A stretch of DNA of 64,000 nt from Caballeronia sp. dw_276 (GTDB lineage Bacteria; Pseudomonadota; Gammaproteobacteria; Burkholderiales; Burkholderiaceae), in contig NZ_JAAVUV010000002.1 of the NCBI RefSeq assembly GCF_018449635.1, positions 62,001 to 126,000 of the forward strand, written 5' to 3'. Made by a program: the position numbers and the translations under genes. The notes beneath the pieces are model-generated. The model was given only the letters and a program-made list of their open reading frames with translations. It did not search any database and had not been told where the DNA came from. Of the stretch, positions 9,053 through 18,067 are shown piece after piece (the first letter of the stretch is position 1; each line of letters opens with the position of its first letter).

Positions 9053-9916
9053 CTATTCGAACCGATACAACTCGCGAGCCGAGCGCGCGAGAATGACCTC
9101 GCGTTCTGCAGCGTCAGGTATCCACTGATCCAGCGCGCGACGGGTTGCGTCGTAATCGGTCAATTGCTGATGTTGTGTATGGGGCCAGTCGCTGCCCCAG
9201 ACGAGGCGTCCGGGTGTGTATGCATCCACCAATGCGCTTGCCAGGCCCGTGCCGACCGTCACACCCGAATCGTCCACCGCGCTGCGGTACGCTGCCGATA
9301 ACTTCACCCAGACCCGCCCCGTTCCGCCGATCGAAAGCAGGTACTTGAAGCCGGGATCATCGGCGCCGGCGTGCGGATCGGGCCGGCCGAAATGATCGAT
9401 CACGACCGTGCAGCCCTGCTCCAGCAGCGGGCGCACGACGTCATGCAGATCCGCCGCCTGACGATGCACCTCGACATGCCACCCAAGCGCGTTGATCCGT
9501 GCAAACAGCCGCTGCCATGCGGGCGTGCGAAGGTCGGGAATCGCCAGACCAATCAGGTTCAGCCGCATTCCGACCACGCCTGATCGATCAAGCGATACGA
9601 GCTCGGCATCGGTAAAGCTGCAATCCACCACGGCCACGCCGCGAAACCGGCGCGGATAGCGCTTGATCACATCGATGAAAAAGCTGTTGTCCGTGCCGAG
9701 AAAACTCGGCTGAACCAGCACCGCATGCGATACGCCGTTCGCAAGCAGATGGCCGGCGTAGGCGTCGAGCGTTGCATCGTAATCAGGCGCATGGCGGCGC
9801 TGCGGCGCGAGCGGCAAACCGCGCACGAACACGTGAGCATGGCTGTCGATAGCTGTAATCTGCTCGCCGCCCGTCTCGTACCAGCGGTCGGCCATGCAAG
9901 TCTCTTGCGTTTGCAT
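9053..9916 (-). CDS. TIM-barrel amidohydrolase, 2-pyrone-4,6-dicarboxylate-hydrolase-like
   Basis: About 287 residues from the ATG at 9916; a start at 9895 is also possible. Amidohydrolase_2 features: IDSHAHVF (metal His-x-His), VEVHRQ, VIDHFGRPDP and the C-terminal WGSDWPH. This is the layout of LigI-type lactonases and related hydrolases of dicarboxylates and lactones. The gene begins 16 bases after the MFS gene stop, in the same direction, so carrier and hydrolase form one operon for an organic acid or lactone. Confidence 0.8.
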   Translation of the reverse strand: MQTQETCMADRWYETGGEQITAIDSHAHVFVRGLPLAPQRRHAPDYDATLDAYAGHLLANGVSHAVLVQPSFLGTDNSFFIDVIKRYPRRFRGVAVVDCSFTDAELVSLDRSGVVGMRLNLIGLAIPDLRTPAWQRLFARINALGWHVEVHRQAADLHDVVRPLLEQGCTVVIDHFGRPDPHAGADDPGFKYLLSIGGTGRVWVKLSAAYRSAVDDSGVTVGTGLASALVDAYTPGRLVWGSDWPHTQHQQLTDYDATRRALDQWIPDAAEREVILARSARELYRFE

Positions 9917-9932
9917 AAGTTGAGTCCGTTGA

Positions 9933-11174
9933 TCAGGCGTTGACCGCGACGGTCGCAATGCGGCGGTTCTTCGTCTCCGGCAACATCAGCGCGGCGACAA
10001 CCACGAGACCGTAGGCAATCCCGGCATCGATACCCAACGCCGAGCCAAGCGGCATCGAATTGCCCATGTGCCCGACCAGCACCGGAAAACCCGCCGAGAC
10101 AATCCGCCCGAAGTTGTAGCAAAAGCCCACGCCCGTGCCGCGAATACCCTGCGGATAAAGTTCGTTGAAAAGTGCGCCGAGCGTCGCCGGAATGCCGGCC
10201 GAAAAAAGCCCGAGCGGGAAGCTCAGCAACAGCATGGCGGTGTCGCCCATCGGCAGGAAGACGTAGATGTTGACCGTCGCCACGCAGCACACCGCGAACA
10301 GGATCACGTTGAGCTTGCGGCCAATGCGGTCCTGCAACCACGCGCTGACAAAACAGCCGCAAATAAACGCCGTGATCACCACGGCGAGATAACCGCCGGT
10401 TCCGAGCACGGACAAATGCCGTTCGGTCTTGAGGTAGGTGGGCAGCCACGTGGTGATCGCGTGGTATCCGCCGTGCGCGCCCACACCGATCAATCCGCCC
10501 ACGATGGTCGAGCGAATCACGGATTTATCGAAGATGCTTTTAGCCGGGGGAAGCGTCCCGCTCGCGGCTTTTGCCGGGACGGCCACGCGCGGCGGTTCGA
10601 CCACGTTACGGCGCACATACAGCACGAGCGCCGCTGGAATCACGCCGATGGCAAACAGCAGCCGCCACGCCCATTCCGGCGACACGTACGAAAAGACCAC
10701 CGTATAAAGCAGCACCGCGCCCGCCCAGCCGAAACCCCAGGCGCTCTGAACAATGCCCATCGCCTTGCCGCGATGCTCCGCGCGCATGGTTTCGCTCAAC
10801 AGTACGGCGCCCGCAGTCCATTCGCCGCCGAAGCCGATCCCTTGCAACGCCTTCAGGGCCAGCAATTGTTCGAAATTTTGTGCGAACGCACAGAGGAAGG
10901 TGAACAGCGAGAACCAAATCACGGTGATTTGCAGCGCACGCACGCGCCCATACCGGTCCGACAGCATCCCGGCCAGCAATCCGCCGAGCGCCCCGGCCAC
11001 GAGCGTCGCGCCGCCGATCAACCCCGCCTGCCCCTTGCCGATACCCCACGTCACCAGCAAGGTCGGGATCACGAGGCTGAACAACTGCGTGTCGACGCCG
11101 TCGAGCGCCCATCCCGCGAAGCAGCTCCAGAGCGTGCGCTTTTCCGTCGTCGATATATCGCGATACCAGTTCAT
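9933..11174 (-). CDS. MFS transporter, aromatic/organic acid:H+ symporter type
   Basis: 413 residues with about twelve membrane helices and the MFS loops GMLSDRYGRVRAL and DRIGRKLN. GWALDGVDTQ in helix 1 resembles the DGxD pattern of the aromatic acid:H+ symporter group. I chose the ATG at 11174 because AGGAGACGACG precedes it; the longer frame upstream crosses a perfect palindrome. It is divergent from a LysR gene and cotranscribed with the downstream PDC-hydrolase-like gene, so it probably imports the hydrolase substrate. Confidence 0.8.
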   Translation of the reverse strand: MNWYRDISTTEKRTLWSCFAGWALDGVDTQLFSLVIPTLLVTWGIGKGQAGLIGGATLVAGALGGLLAGMLSDRYGRVRALQITVIWFSLFTFLCAFAQNFEQLLALKALQGIGFGGEWTAGAVLLSETMRAEHRGKAMGIVQSAWGFGWAGAVLLYTVVFSYVSPEWAWRLLFAIGVIPAALVLYVRRNVVEPPRVAVPAKAASGTLPPAKSIFDKSVIRSTIVGGLIGVGAHGGYHAITTWLPTYLKTERHLSVLGTGGYLAVVITAFICGCFVSAWLQDRIGRKLNVILFAVCCVATVNIYVFLPMGDTAMLLLSFPLGLFSAGIPATLGALFNELYPQGIRGTGVGFCYNFGRIVSAGFPVLVGHMGNSMPLGSALGIDAGIAYGLVVVAALMLPETKNRRIATVAVNA

Positions 11175-11199
11175 CGTCGTCTCCTGACTGTATTTTTCC

Positions 11200-11218
11200 G
11201 GGCCATTTGAAATGGCCC
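11200..11218. promoter_or_regulatory. Perfect 19-base palindrome upstream of the MFS gene
   Basis: GGGCCATTT-G-AAATGGCCC, nine perfect base pairs around one centre base, 26 bases before the MFS start. It could be an operator or a 5'-leader hairpin. No T-run follows on either strand, so it is not an obvious terminator. Confidence 0.5.
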
Positions 11219-11255
11219 ATGAAACGCATTCTAGGGATCGGCGGGATAAAGAACT

Positions 11256-11272
11256 ATGATGCAAGTGATCAT
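11256..11272. promoter_or_regulatory. Candidate LysR-regulator binding site
   Basis: ATGAT-N7-ATCAT, an interrupted dyad 19 bases upstream of the LysR start at 11291 and between the two divergent genes. Size and position fit an autoregulatory LysR site. No other copy was looked for experimentally. Confidence 0.4.
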
Positions 11273-11290
11273 CTTTCATATCGTTTTAAT

Positions 11291-12184
11291 ATGGACACTC
11301 GCAATCTCAAGTACTTCCTCGCCGTCGCCGATGCAGGCAGCGTCACGCGCGCCGCCGATCACCTGAACATCGCCCAGCCGGCATTGAGCCAGGCGCTCAC
11401 ACGCATGGAAAAGGAATTGGGCGTCAAGCTTTTCAGTCGCACGAGGCGCGGCGCGGACCTGACTGCGGCGGGGCTGGCGATTGTCGAGGACGTGCGCATG
11501 AGCGTCGCGAGAATCGACGCCGCCTCGCATCGCGCGCGCGAAATCGGCGCGCAACGGGCGGGACGGCTGACGGTGGGATTTGCATCGGCGGCGCTGTTTG
11601 CCGTTTTACCGCGCGCGATTGCGGCGCTGCGTGCATCGGTTCCCGACGTCGATCTCGTGCTGCGCGAGATGAGCAACGCCGAACAGGCAAGCGCGCTCGA
11701 AAAGGGAGAAATCGATATCGGCTTGCTGCACACGCCGGTTCCCGTCGCGGGGAAGATGCACGAGAAGCTGATCGCGCGCGAGCAGTTGATTGCGGTGTTG
11801 CCCGAGAACTTTCCGCTCGGCGCGAGCGGCGTGGTATCGCTCAGCGAACTCGCGCCGCATGGACTCGTGTGGTTTCCTCACGGGCAGTTGCCGGGCGTTC
11901 GCGCGGGCATTTTGAGTGCGTTCCGGCAGGCTGGTTGCGCAGTGGAAATCGTGCAGGACGCCAACCGTTCGCTGACGGTTCTCGCGTGCGTGGCCGCAGG
12001 ATGCGGCGTGTCCCTGTTGCCGCGTTCGGTGCGCGCGCTGCAGTTCAACGGCGTGCGTTTATGCGAGATCGTGGATGGCGCCGCGTTGCCGCCGTTCGAG
12101 CTGAGCGTGGTCTGGCCGGCGCGCGCGCGCGCGACGCTCGCGGACCGCTTCGCGGGACTTATCGAAGCCTATGCGGGAGAATAG
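11291..12184 (+). CDS. LysR-family transcriptional regulator
   Basis: 297 residues starting MDTRNLKYFLAVADAGSVTR. The N-terminal winged helix-turn-helix (about 1-60; AADHLNIAQPALSQALTRMEKELG) is followed by the periplasmic-binding-like effector domain. It resembles the Nac/Cbl-type subgroup. It is divergent from the MFS/amidohydrolase pair, which it probably activates, with an ATGAT-N7-ATCAT site in between. The flavin monooxygenase gene lies 120 bases downstream and could be in the same regulon. Confidence 0.85.
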   Translation: MDTRNLKYFLAVADAGSVTRAADHLNIAQPALSQALTRMEKELGVKLFSRTRRGADLTAAGLAIVEDVRMSVARIDAASHRAREIGAQRAGRLTVGFASAALFAVLPRAIAALRASVPDVDLVLREMSNAEQASALEKGEIDIGLLHTPVPVAGKMHEKLIAREQLIAVLPENFPLGASGVVSLSELAPHGLVWFPHGQLPGVRAGILSAFRQAGCAVEIVQDANRSLTVLACVAAGCGVSLLPRSVRALQFNGVRLCEIVDGAALPPFELSVVWPARARATLADRFAGLIEAYAGE

Positions 12185-12304
12185 ACGCGCAGCATCCGCA
12201 TTCATGAATAGCAAATATCGATTCGATGGTTCGCCGCACCGTTTGACCGTGCGATGCTATTGGCCCTTCGCATCCTTCATCCATCGTTTTCCGCGTGGAC
12301 TCCC

Positions 12305-13702
12305 ATGAGCAAGAAAAAGATCCTTTTGAACGCGTTCAACATGAACTGCGTCGGCCACATCAACCATGGCTTATGGACGCATCCGCGTGACCGCTCAACC
12401 GATTACCGCAAGCTTTCGTACTGGACCGACCTCGCAAAACTGCTCGAGAAAGGCCTGTTCGATGGCCTCTTCATCGCGGATATCGTCGGGGTCTACGACG
12501 TGTATCAGCAGTCGGCCGACCTGACCTTGAAAGAGTCCGTCCAGCTTCCCGTGAACGACCCCATGATGCTCGTCTCGGCCATGGCCGCCGTCACGCAGAA
12601 CCTTGGCTTCGGCATCACGGTGAACCTCACGTACGAAGCGCCCTATCTTCTTGCGCGGCGTTTCTCGACACTCGATCATCTAAGCGATGGACGTATTGGC
12701 TGGAATATCGTCACGGGTTATCTGGACAGCGCCGCGCGCGCGATGGGCCTGACCGAACAGATTGCGCACGACGAACGATACGACCGCGCCGATGAATACC
12801 TCGACGTGCTCTACAAGCTCTGGGAAGGCAGCTGGCAGAACGACGCCGTGGTCCGCGATCGCGAAGGGCGCGTCTTCGCCGATCCCGCGAAGGTGCACAA
12901 GGTGAATCACCACGGGCGCTATTACGATGTCGAGGGTTATCACCTCGCCGAACCTTCTCCGCAACGCACGCCGGTGCTCTTCCAGGCCGGCTCCTCGGGC
13001 CGGGGACAGGCGTTCGCAACGCGTCACGCGGAGTGCGTGTTTGTATCGAGCCAGAGCAAGGGGGGCACGAAAAAGCTCGTCGATGCACTTCGCCAGCAAG
13101 CCGCCGATGCCGGCCGCAACCCCGCGGACCTGAAGGTCTTCATGGGCATCACCGTCGTGGTTGGCCGCACGCACGCAGAGGCCGAAGCCAAGTTCGCCGA
13201 GTATGCGCAGTACGCCAGCCCCGAAGCCGGACTCGCACATTTCGCGGCGGGCACGGGCACCGATTATTCGACCTTCGATCCCGACGATGAAATCCAGGCA
13301 CCGGGCGCCCCTAAAAGCCGCGGGATCGAATCGTCCGTGCAGCGCGTAACCGATGGCCAATCCGGCTGGACCGTGCGTCGTCTTCTCGATCAGCTGAAAC
13401 TCGGCGGGCGCTATACCACGATCGTCGGCGACCCGGTAGAAGTGGCCGACGCGCTGGAATCCTGGGTGAACGAAGCGGGCGTGGACGGTTTCAACCTGAC
13501 GCGCACGGTGACGCCCGAGAGCTACGAGGACTTTATCGATCTCGTGATTCCGGAGCTTCAGGCGAGGGGCATTTATAAAACCTCCTACGCCGAAGGCACC
13601 CTGCGCGAGAAACTTTTCGGCGGCGCCGCGCATTTGCCTCGGGAACATGCGGGCGCATCGTTTCGCGATTTGTCCGCGGATCCTGCCGAGCCTTCCGAAT
13701 AA
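12305..13702 (+). CDS. LLM-class flavin-dependent monooxygenase (NtaA/SnaA/DszA family)
   Basis: 465 residues, luciferase-like TIM barrel of the NtaA/SnaA/SoxA group. Typical pieces are MNCVGHINHGLW, SHARED-type WNIVTGY and PVLFQAGSSGRGQ. These enzymes use FMNH2 supplied by a separate reductase to oxidise amines, sulfur compounds or chelators. ATG 12305 was chosen over the longer frame because homology starts at KKKILLNAF. No reductase or transporter is adjacent. Its substrate may be linked to the neighbouring MFS/amidohydrolase unit, but that is a guess. Confidence 0.82.
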   Translation: MSKKKILLNAFNMNCVGHINHGLWTHPRDRSTDYRKLSYWTDLAKLLEKGLFDGLFIADIVGVYDVYQQSADLTLKESVQLPVNDPMMLVSAMAAVTQNLGFGITVNLTYEAPYLLARRFSTLDHLSDGRIGWNIVTGYLDSAARAMGLTEQIAHDERYDRADEYLDVLYKLWEGSWQNDAVVRDREGRVFADPAKVHKVNHHGRYYDVEGYHLAEPSPQRTPVLFQAGSSGRGQAFATRHAECVFVSSQSKGGTKKLVDALRQQAADAGRNPADLKVFMGITVVVGRTHAEAEAKFAEYAQYASPEAGLAHFAAGTGTDYSTFDPDDEIQAPGAPKSRGIESSVQRVTDGQSGWTVRRLLDQLKLGGRYTTIVGDPVEVADALESWVNEAGVDGFNLTRTVTPESYEDFIDLVIPELQARGIYKTSYAEGTLREKLFGGAAHLPREHAGASFRDLSADPAEPSE

Positions 13703-13920
13703 ATTTCGCACGGCGCATACAAACTTCCCGACCGCTCGTATTCCTCATACAAGACCGCTGCATGCGCCCTCGCGTGAATGCGGCAGGGTTTTCCCGGTGG
13801 CGCAGTTTTAACCCCATGCGCGCTTTATCTTTTAAGTTTCTAACCAAAAAGTCGTTATAAAAGGAGCATGCGCCCCAACGTCCGTGTCAACACGGAAAAA
13901 ATCGCAAGCGAGACAACGCG

Positions 13921-13943
13921 TGCCACCGAAGGTTTTGGTGGCA
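13921..13943. promoter_or_regulatory. Hairpin-forming repeat before the VpsR-like gene
   Basis: TGCCACC-N9-GGTGGCA, a perfect seven-base stem ending 33 bases before the ATG at 13976. No T-run follows it, so a leader hairpin or an operator is more likely than a terminator. Confidence 0.4.
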
Positions 13944-13975
13944 TTATTCGTTGTAACCAACCGGTGTAACTTTTC

Positions 13976-15382
13976 ATGGCAGCGTTTTCGTCGAGTCCCA
14001 GACATCTCTATTACGTAGGCGACCCCTTGACGCTCGAGGTTCGCTCTCTGATGGATGCGCGCGGCTGGACGGTCAGAAATTCCGAACTCGGTCGCGACCT
14101 GGAGAGTTTTTCATCGAATGCTAGCGGCGGATTGCTCGATTTTTCGTCCCGCAACGTCCAGATGAATTTGCGCCTGGCCGAAACGATGCTGTCGATCAAG
14201 ACCATCGGCTGGGTTGCCTTGCTGACTCCCGTCCAGCTCGATAACGAAACAATCCGCCGTCTCGTGCGCGATTTCTGCTTCGATTACGTCACGCTCCCTG
14301 CTTCCGGCGAACGTATCCTGAACGCGCTCGGGCACGCCTATGGGATTGCTGCATTGCACGACGGCGGCACGCGCGCGGGTGTAGTCGGCGCCACGCATGG
14401 CAATGTGAGCGCAATGGGCAGCAGCGAGGCCGAAGGCGAGATGATCGGCTCGTGCGACGCCATGCTTGCGCTGTTCCGGGCAATCCGAAAAGTCGCCATT
14501 ACCGACGCGCCCGTGTTCATCTCCGGCGAATCGGGTACGGGAAAGGAACTTACGGCCGCTGCCATTCACCGGCATTCCACCCGGCGCGACCAGCCGTTCG
14601 TCGCGATCAATTGCGGCGCGATTCCTACGCATTTGCTCCAGTCGGAGTTGTTCGGCTACGAGCGCGGCGCGTTCACGGGCGCGAACCAGCGCAAGATCGG
14701 ACGCGTTGAGGCGGCGAATGGCGGCACGCTTTTCCTCGATGAAATCGGCGACCTGCCGCTCGAAAGCCAGGCAAGCCTGCTGCGTTTTCTGCAGGAACGC
14801 AAAGTCGAACGGCTGGGCGGACATGCCTCGACATCCGTCGATGTACGGATCATCTCGGCCACGCACGTGGAAATGCAGACAGCCATGGTCGAAGGCCGGT
14901 TTCGCGCCGACTTGTACCACCGTTTGTGCGTGCTCCAAATCGACGAACCGCCGCTTCGCGCGCGTGGCAAGGACATCGAATTGCTGGCGAAACACATGCT
15001 CGACCGCTACAAGAAGGACGCGCACCGGCCGCTGCGCGGCTTCGCGCCCGATGCCGTCGCCGCGCTTCATAACTACTCGTGGCCGGGCAACGTCCGCGAA
15101 TTGATCAACCGCGTGCGGCGGGCGATCGTCATGGCCGAAGGACGGCTGATCGGCGCGCATGACCTGGAACTCGGCGAATTTGCCGAGCCGGTCCCGACCT
15201 CGCTTGCACAAGCACGCGAAGCCGGAGAACGGCAGGCGATCGAAATGGCCTTGCTCAGGAATCGCGGGCGTCTTGGCGAAGCCGCGAAAGAGCTCGGCGT
15301 GTCACGCGTGACCCTGTACCGGATCTTGTCGGCGTACAGCATGCGCGATGCAACGACATCGCCGGGCGTGGACGTCGAGTAA
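13976..15382 (+). CDS. VpsR-like sigma-54 enhancer-binding regulator
   Basis: 468 residues. The N-terminal domain (about 1-125) resembles the degenerate receiver-like VpsR domain. The AAA+ domain follows: Walker A GESGTGKE at 184-191, an intact GAFTGA loop at 231-236, and Walker B GGTLFLDEIGD at 249-259. A Fis-type helix-turn-helix ends the protein. Members bind cyclic di-GMP and control exopolysaccharide and biofilm genes; the Burkholderia relatives act on cepacian. The intact GAFTGA means sigma-54 contact is possible. A glycosyltransferase and an autotransporter gene lie within 7 kb. Confidence 0.85.
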   Translation: MAAFSSSPRHLYYVGDPLTLEVRSLMDARGWTVRNSELGRDLESFSSNASGGLLDFSSRNVQMNLRLAETMLSIKTIGWVALLTPVQLDNETIRRLVRDFCFDYVTLPASGERILNALGHAYGIAALHDGGTRAGVVGATHGNVSAMGSSEAEGEMIGSCDAMLALFRAIRKVAITDAPVFISGESGTGKELTAAAIHRHSTRRDQPFVAINCGAIPTHLLQSELFGYERGAFTGANQRKIGRVEAANGGTLFLDEIGDLPLESQASLLRFLQERKVERLGGHASTSVDVRIISATHVEMQTAMVEGRFRADLYHRLCVLQIDEPPLRARGKDIELLAKHMLDRYKKDAHRPLRGFAPDAVAALHNYSWPGNVRELINRVRRAIVMAEGRLIGAHDLELGEFAEPVPTSLAQAREAGERQAIEMALLRNRGRLGEAAKELGVSRVTLYRILSAYSMRDATTSPGVDVE

Positions 15383-15416
15383 GGACGCCTGTAGGGACGC
15401 CTGTAAGGACGCCTGC
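15381..15416. repeat. Three tandem 12-base units
   Basis: AAGGACGCCTGT, AGGGACGCCTGT and AAGGACGCCTGC run head to tail from the stop codon of the VpsR-like gene. There are two substitutions among the three units. It is probably replication slippage in the 3' untranslated region. Confidence 0.8.
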
Positions 15417-15417
15417 C

Positions 15418-15558
15418 TTAATCCGGCCAGCGGGTCTTGATGGTCGGCACCGACGACAATCCGAAAGAACACAACCCCTTGCAACTGGCGATTGCCTGAT
15501 ACATCAACCCGATTGTCAGGACCAGTAGCAGGCTGCCCAGCTTTTCGTCGTCGCGCAT
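15418..15558 (-). CDS. Small hypothetical protein with one hydrophobic segment
   Basis: 46 residues starting MRDDEKLGSLLLVLTIGLMY, with a charged start, one hydrophobic stretch (about 8-24) and then two cysteines. A G-rich GGGGG ribosome-site candidate lies about nine bases upstream of the ATG. It ends right beside the 12-base tandem repeat, convergent with the VpsR-like gene. I do not recognise it. Support is the reading frame, the start context and a plausible single-span membrane peptide; conservation was not checked. Confidence 0.35.
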   Translation of the reverse strand: MRDDEKLGSLLLVLTIGLMYQAIASCKGLCSFGLSSVPTIKTRWPD

Positions 15559-15679
15559 TTCATCCCCCGGTTATTTTCGACGCCTGTCCAGGCAGGCATA
15601 ACCGTAAGCATACTTATCAATTTGAGGCCCGCTCTGTTCGGTATCGCGCAAGACAACGTCCATGTTTTGAACATGTTGT

Positions 15680-16582
15680 TCAGGCTTGGCCCCAACGGTA
15701 TGCATCGCGCAACCGCTCCCGCAAATAATCGATAAACCCGCGCACGCGCGGCGCGAGATGCCGGTTATGCGGATAAAGCGCATGCAGCGGCGCGGCGGGC
15801 ATGGAATGAGCCGGGAGGATGCGCACAAGCCGGCCTGCTGCAATGTCGTCGCCGACATCCCAGATCGACTTCACGCCTATGCCAACGCCATGCAGCGCCC
15901 ACGCGTGGGCGGCGGCGCCGTCGTTGGTGATGAGCGCGCCCGTCACGCGTACCGTGACGGATTCCTCGCCCTCGAAACGCCACTCGGCGCGCGGCTGGTC
16001 GCCGATGAGGATGCAACGGTGGCGCGTGAGCTCAGCGGGTTGCTGCGGCATTCCGTATTGGCTCACGTACGCGGGAGCCGCGACCAGCACACGATAATTC
16101 GGCGCGAGCGGGCGCGCGATCATCGACGAATCTGCCAGGCTACCAAAGCGCACGGCCATATCGAGGCCCGAATCGAGCAGATCGACCACCACGTCCGTCA
16201 GCTCCAGCTGCACCGTCAGTTGAGGATGCAGTCGCTGAAAGTCCGCCATGATCGGCGCGATCCACTGCCGCCCGATAGCTCCCGGCGCGCTCACCCGTAA
16301 CACGCCACTCACGACATCCCGTCTGCCCGACATCAGCGTTTCTGCCTGCTCGACCTCGGCGAGGATCCGCAGCACTTGTTGGTGGAACAGCGCGCCCTCC
16401 TCCGTCAAGGTCTGGCGTCGCGTGGTGCGCTGAATGAGCCGCACGCCGAGACTTTCTTCGAGTTGCGCGAGCCGCTTGCTGATCACTGCCAGCGACATAT
16501 CCATTTCCCGCGCCGCAGCCGAGAGACTGCCGGCCGACACCACCCCCGCAAAAGCGACGAGATTAGGCAAGTTATCGATCAT
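15680..16582 (-). CDS. LysR-family transcriptional regulator
   Basis: 300 residues from MIDNLPNLVAFAGVVSAGSL. The N-terminal helix-turn-helix (SAAAREMDMSLAVISKRLAQLEESLG) is of the DmlR/AaeR-like subgroup, followed by a standard effector-binding domain. It is divergent from a secreted SnoaL-like protein and an SDR, which it probably regulates. The longer frame upstream lacks homology to the family start. Confidence 0.85.
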   Translation of the reverse strand: MIDNLPNLVAFAGVVSAGSLSAAAREMDMSLAVISKRLAQLEESLGVRLIQRTTRRQTLTEEGALFHQQVLRILAEVEQAETLMSGRRDVVSGVLRVSAPGAIGRQWIAPIMADFQRLHPQLTVQLELTDVVVDLLDSGLDMAVRFGSLADSSMIARPLAPNYRVLVAAPAYVSQYGMPQQPAELTRHRCILIGDQPRAEWRFEGEESVTVRVTGALITNDGAAAHAWALHGVGIGVKSIWDVGDDIAAGRLVRILPAHSMPAAPLHALYPHNRHLAPRVRGFIDYLRERLRDAYRWGQA

Positions 16583-16723
16583 TCTTCGCGTTTTGGAGAG
16601 AATGCATTGAATGAGAGCCCGTATTACATCTTGAAACAGCAAGGTAGCATAGGTTTCACTGGCTCACGCAAGGCTTTTTGCACAACGCGGAGCCCCAAGG
16701 AACGCATCTCAGGGAGAATCCAA

Positions 16724-17290
16724 ATGCCGCTTTCGTCGAAATTGTTCAAGAAAGGCGTGGCCGCCGTGATGGCCGCCGCTTTTGGCGCGGGTTTAGGCTC
16801 GGTGACGCCGGCGTTCGCGGCAAGCGGCGCACTCGTCAAGCCGGCCACGCTGATTATCGATCGCAGCTTGCCCCGCGCGCAGGCCGACGCCCAGATACTG
16901 GCCGCGCGCCGCTACGACACGTTCTGGACCAACGGTGACGAATCGCTCGCCCGCACTGCGCTGAGCACCGGCTTCATGGACCGGACGCTGCCGCCCCGCC
17001 GGCCGCAAGGGATTGCAGGACCGCTAGCGGCATCGAAAGTCGTACACGCCGCTGTTCCCGACATCCATTGCGATGTCACGCAAATGATCGTCGCAGGCGA
17101 CCGTGTCGTTTCGCATCTGCACTTCACCGGGCACTTCACCGGCGGATTCAAGGGCGTGAAGGGCAACGGACAAGCGGTTGACTTCATTGCGACCGATATC
17201 TATCGCGTGGCAGATGGCCGCATCGTGGAGAACTGGCACCTTGAAGACAACTTGACGTTCCTGCAACAGCTCGGTGTCGTCGCGCGCTGA
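16724..17290 (+). CDS. Exported SnoaL/NTF2-like protein
   Basis: 188 residues. A Sec signal peptide is clear (KKGVAAVMAAAFGAGLGS, cleavage near AFA-A about residue 31). The mature part is an NTF2-like cone of the SnoaL polyketide-cyclase type, ending with the characteristic GRIVENWHLEDNLTFLQQLG. AGGGAGAA supports the ATG. Members include cyclases, isomerases and non-enzymatic ligand binders, so the function is open. It is followed 25 bases later by an SDR gene and is divergent from a LysR gene. Confidence 0.75.
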   Translation: MPLSSKLFKKGVAAVMAAAFGAGLGSVTPAFAASGALVKPATLIIDRSLPRAQADAQILAARRYDTFWTNGDESLARTALSTGFMDRTLPPRRPQGIAGPLAASKVVHAAVPDIHCDVTQMIVAGDRVVSHLHFTGHFTGGFKGVKGNGQAVDFIATDIYRVADGRIVENWHLEDNLTFLQQLGVVAR

Positions 17291-17315
17291 GACCTATCCA
17301 TAAAGGAGTCTGGAA

Positions 17316-18041
17316 ATGAACACTTTTGAATCGAAGAACGTATTGATCGTCGGCGGAAGTTCGGGAATTGGCGCTGCTACGGCAAAAGCCTTCGCCGAAC
17401 TGGGCGCTCGCGTGACGATCGCATCGCGTAATCAGGAAAAGCTGGACGCAAGCGCGGCAGAGATCAAATCGAGTGTGGGATCAACAGTTCAGACAGCCGT
17501 GCTGGATACGGGCGACGAAGCCGCTGTCGAACGTTTCTTCGCACAGACGGGACCATTCGACCACGTGGTGGTATCGGCGGCTCAAACGCCAGGCGGCCCC
17601 GCACGCACGCTCGCACTCGCCGATGCGTACGCCGCCATGGACAGCAAGTTTTGGGGCGCATATCGCATTGCGCGTGCCGTGAAGATCAACGACGGCGGTT
17701 CGCTCACGCTCGTCTCAGGTTTCCTGAGCGTGCGGCCAAGCAAGAGTTCAGTGCTGCAAGGCGCCATCAACGCCGCGCTGGAAGCGCTGGCGCGCGGCCT
17801 GGCGCTGGAGTTGTCGCCGGTGCGGGTGAACACGGTGTCACCGGGAATGATCGCCACGCCGTTATGGTCGAAGCTCAGTGACGAAGCCCGCCAGAGCATG
17901 TTCGAAAACGCCGCGGCCCGTTTGCCGGCACGCCGCGTGGGGCAACCAGAGGATATCGCCAACGCCGTGATCTATCTTGCGAGCACGCCATACGCAACAG
18001 GTTCGACCGTGCTCGTGGATGGCGGTGGCTCAATTGCGTAG
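17316..18041 (+). CDS. Atypical SDR-family protein lacking the Tyr-xxx-Lys pair
   Basis: 241 residues with a Rossmann fold: NVLIVGGSSGIGAATA is a normal cofactor-binding Gly motif and VRVNTVSPGMI closes the fold. Aligned back from LALEL, the catalytic YxxxK reads QGAIN, so Tyr becomes Gln and Lys becomes Asn. It should bind NAD(P)H, but classical hydride-transfer chemistry is unlikely. It forms an operon with the SnoaL-like gene, 25 bases apart, under the divergent LysR regulator. Confidence 0.78.
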   Translation: MNTFESKNVLIVGGSSGIGAATAKAFAELGARVTIASRNQEKLDASAAEIKSSVGSTVQTAVLDTGDEAAVERFFAQTGPFDHVVVSAAQTPGGPARTLALADAYAAMDSKFWGAYRIARAVKINDGGSLTLVSGFLSVRPSKSSVLQGAINAALEALARGLALELSPVRVNTVSPGMIATPLWSKLSDEARQSMFENAAARLPARRVGQPEDIANAVIYLASTPYATGSTVLVDGGGSIA

Positions 18042-18067
18042 GGTTCCGAATCAACTCTTTTTTTAGC

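Noticed and set aside
15381-15416. CRISPR-like repeat
   Set aside because: The 12-base units are contiguous with no spacers; simple tandem duplication.
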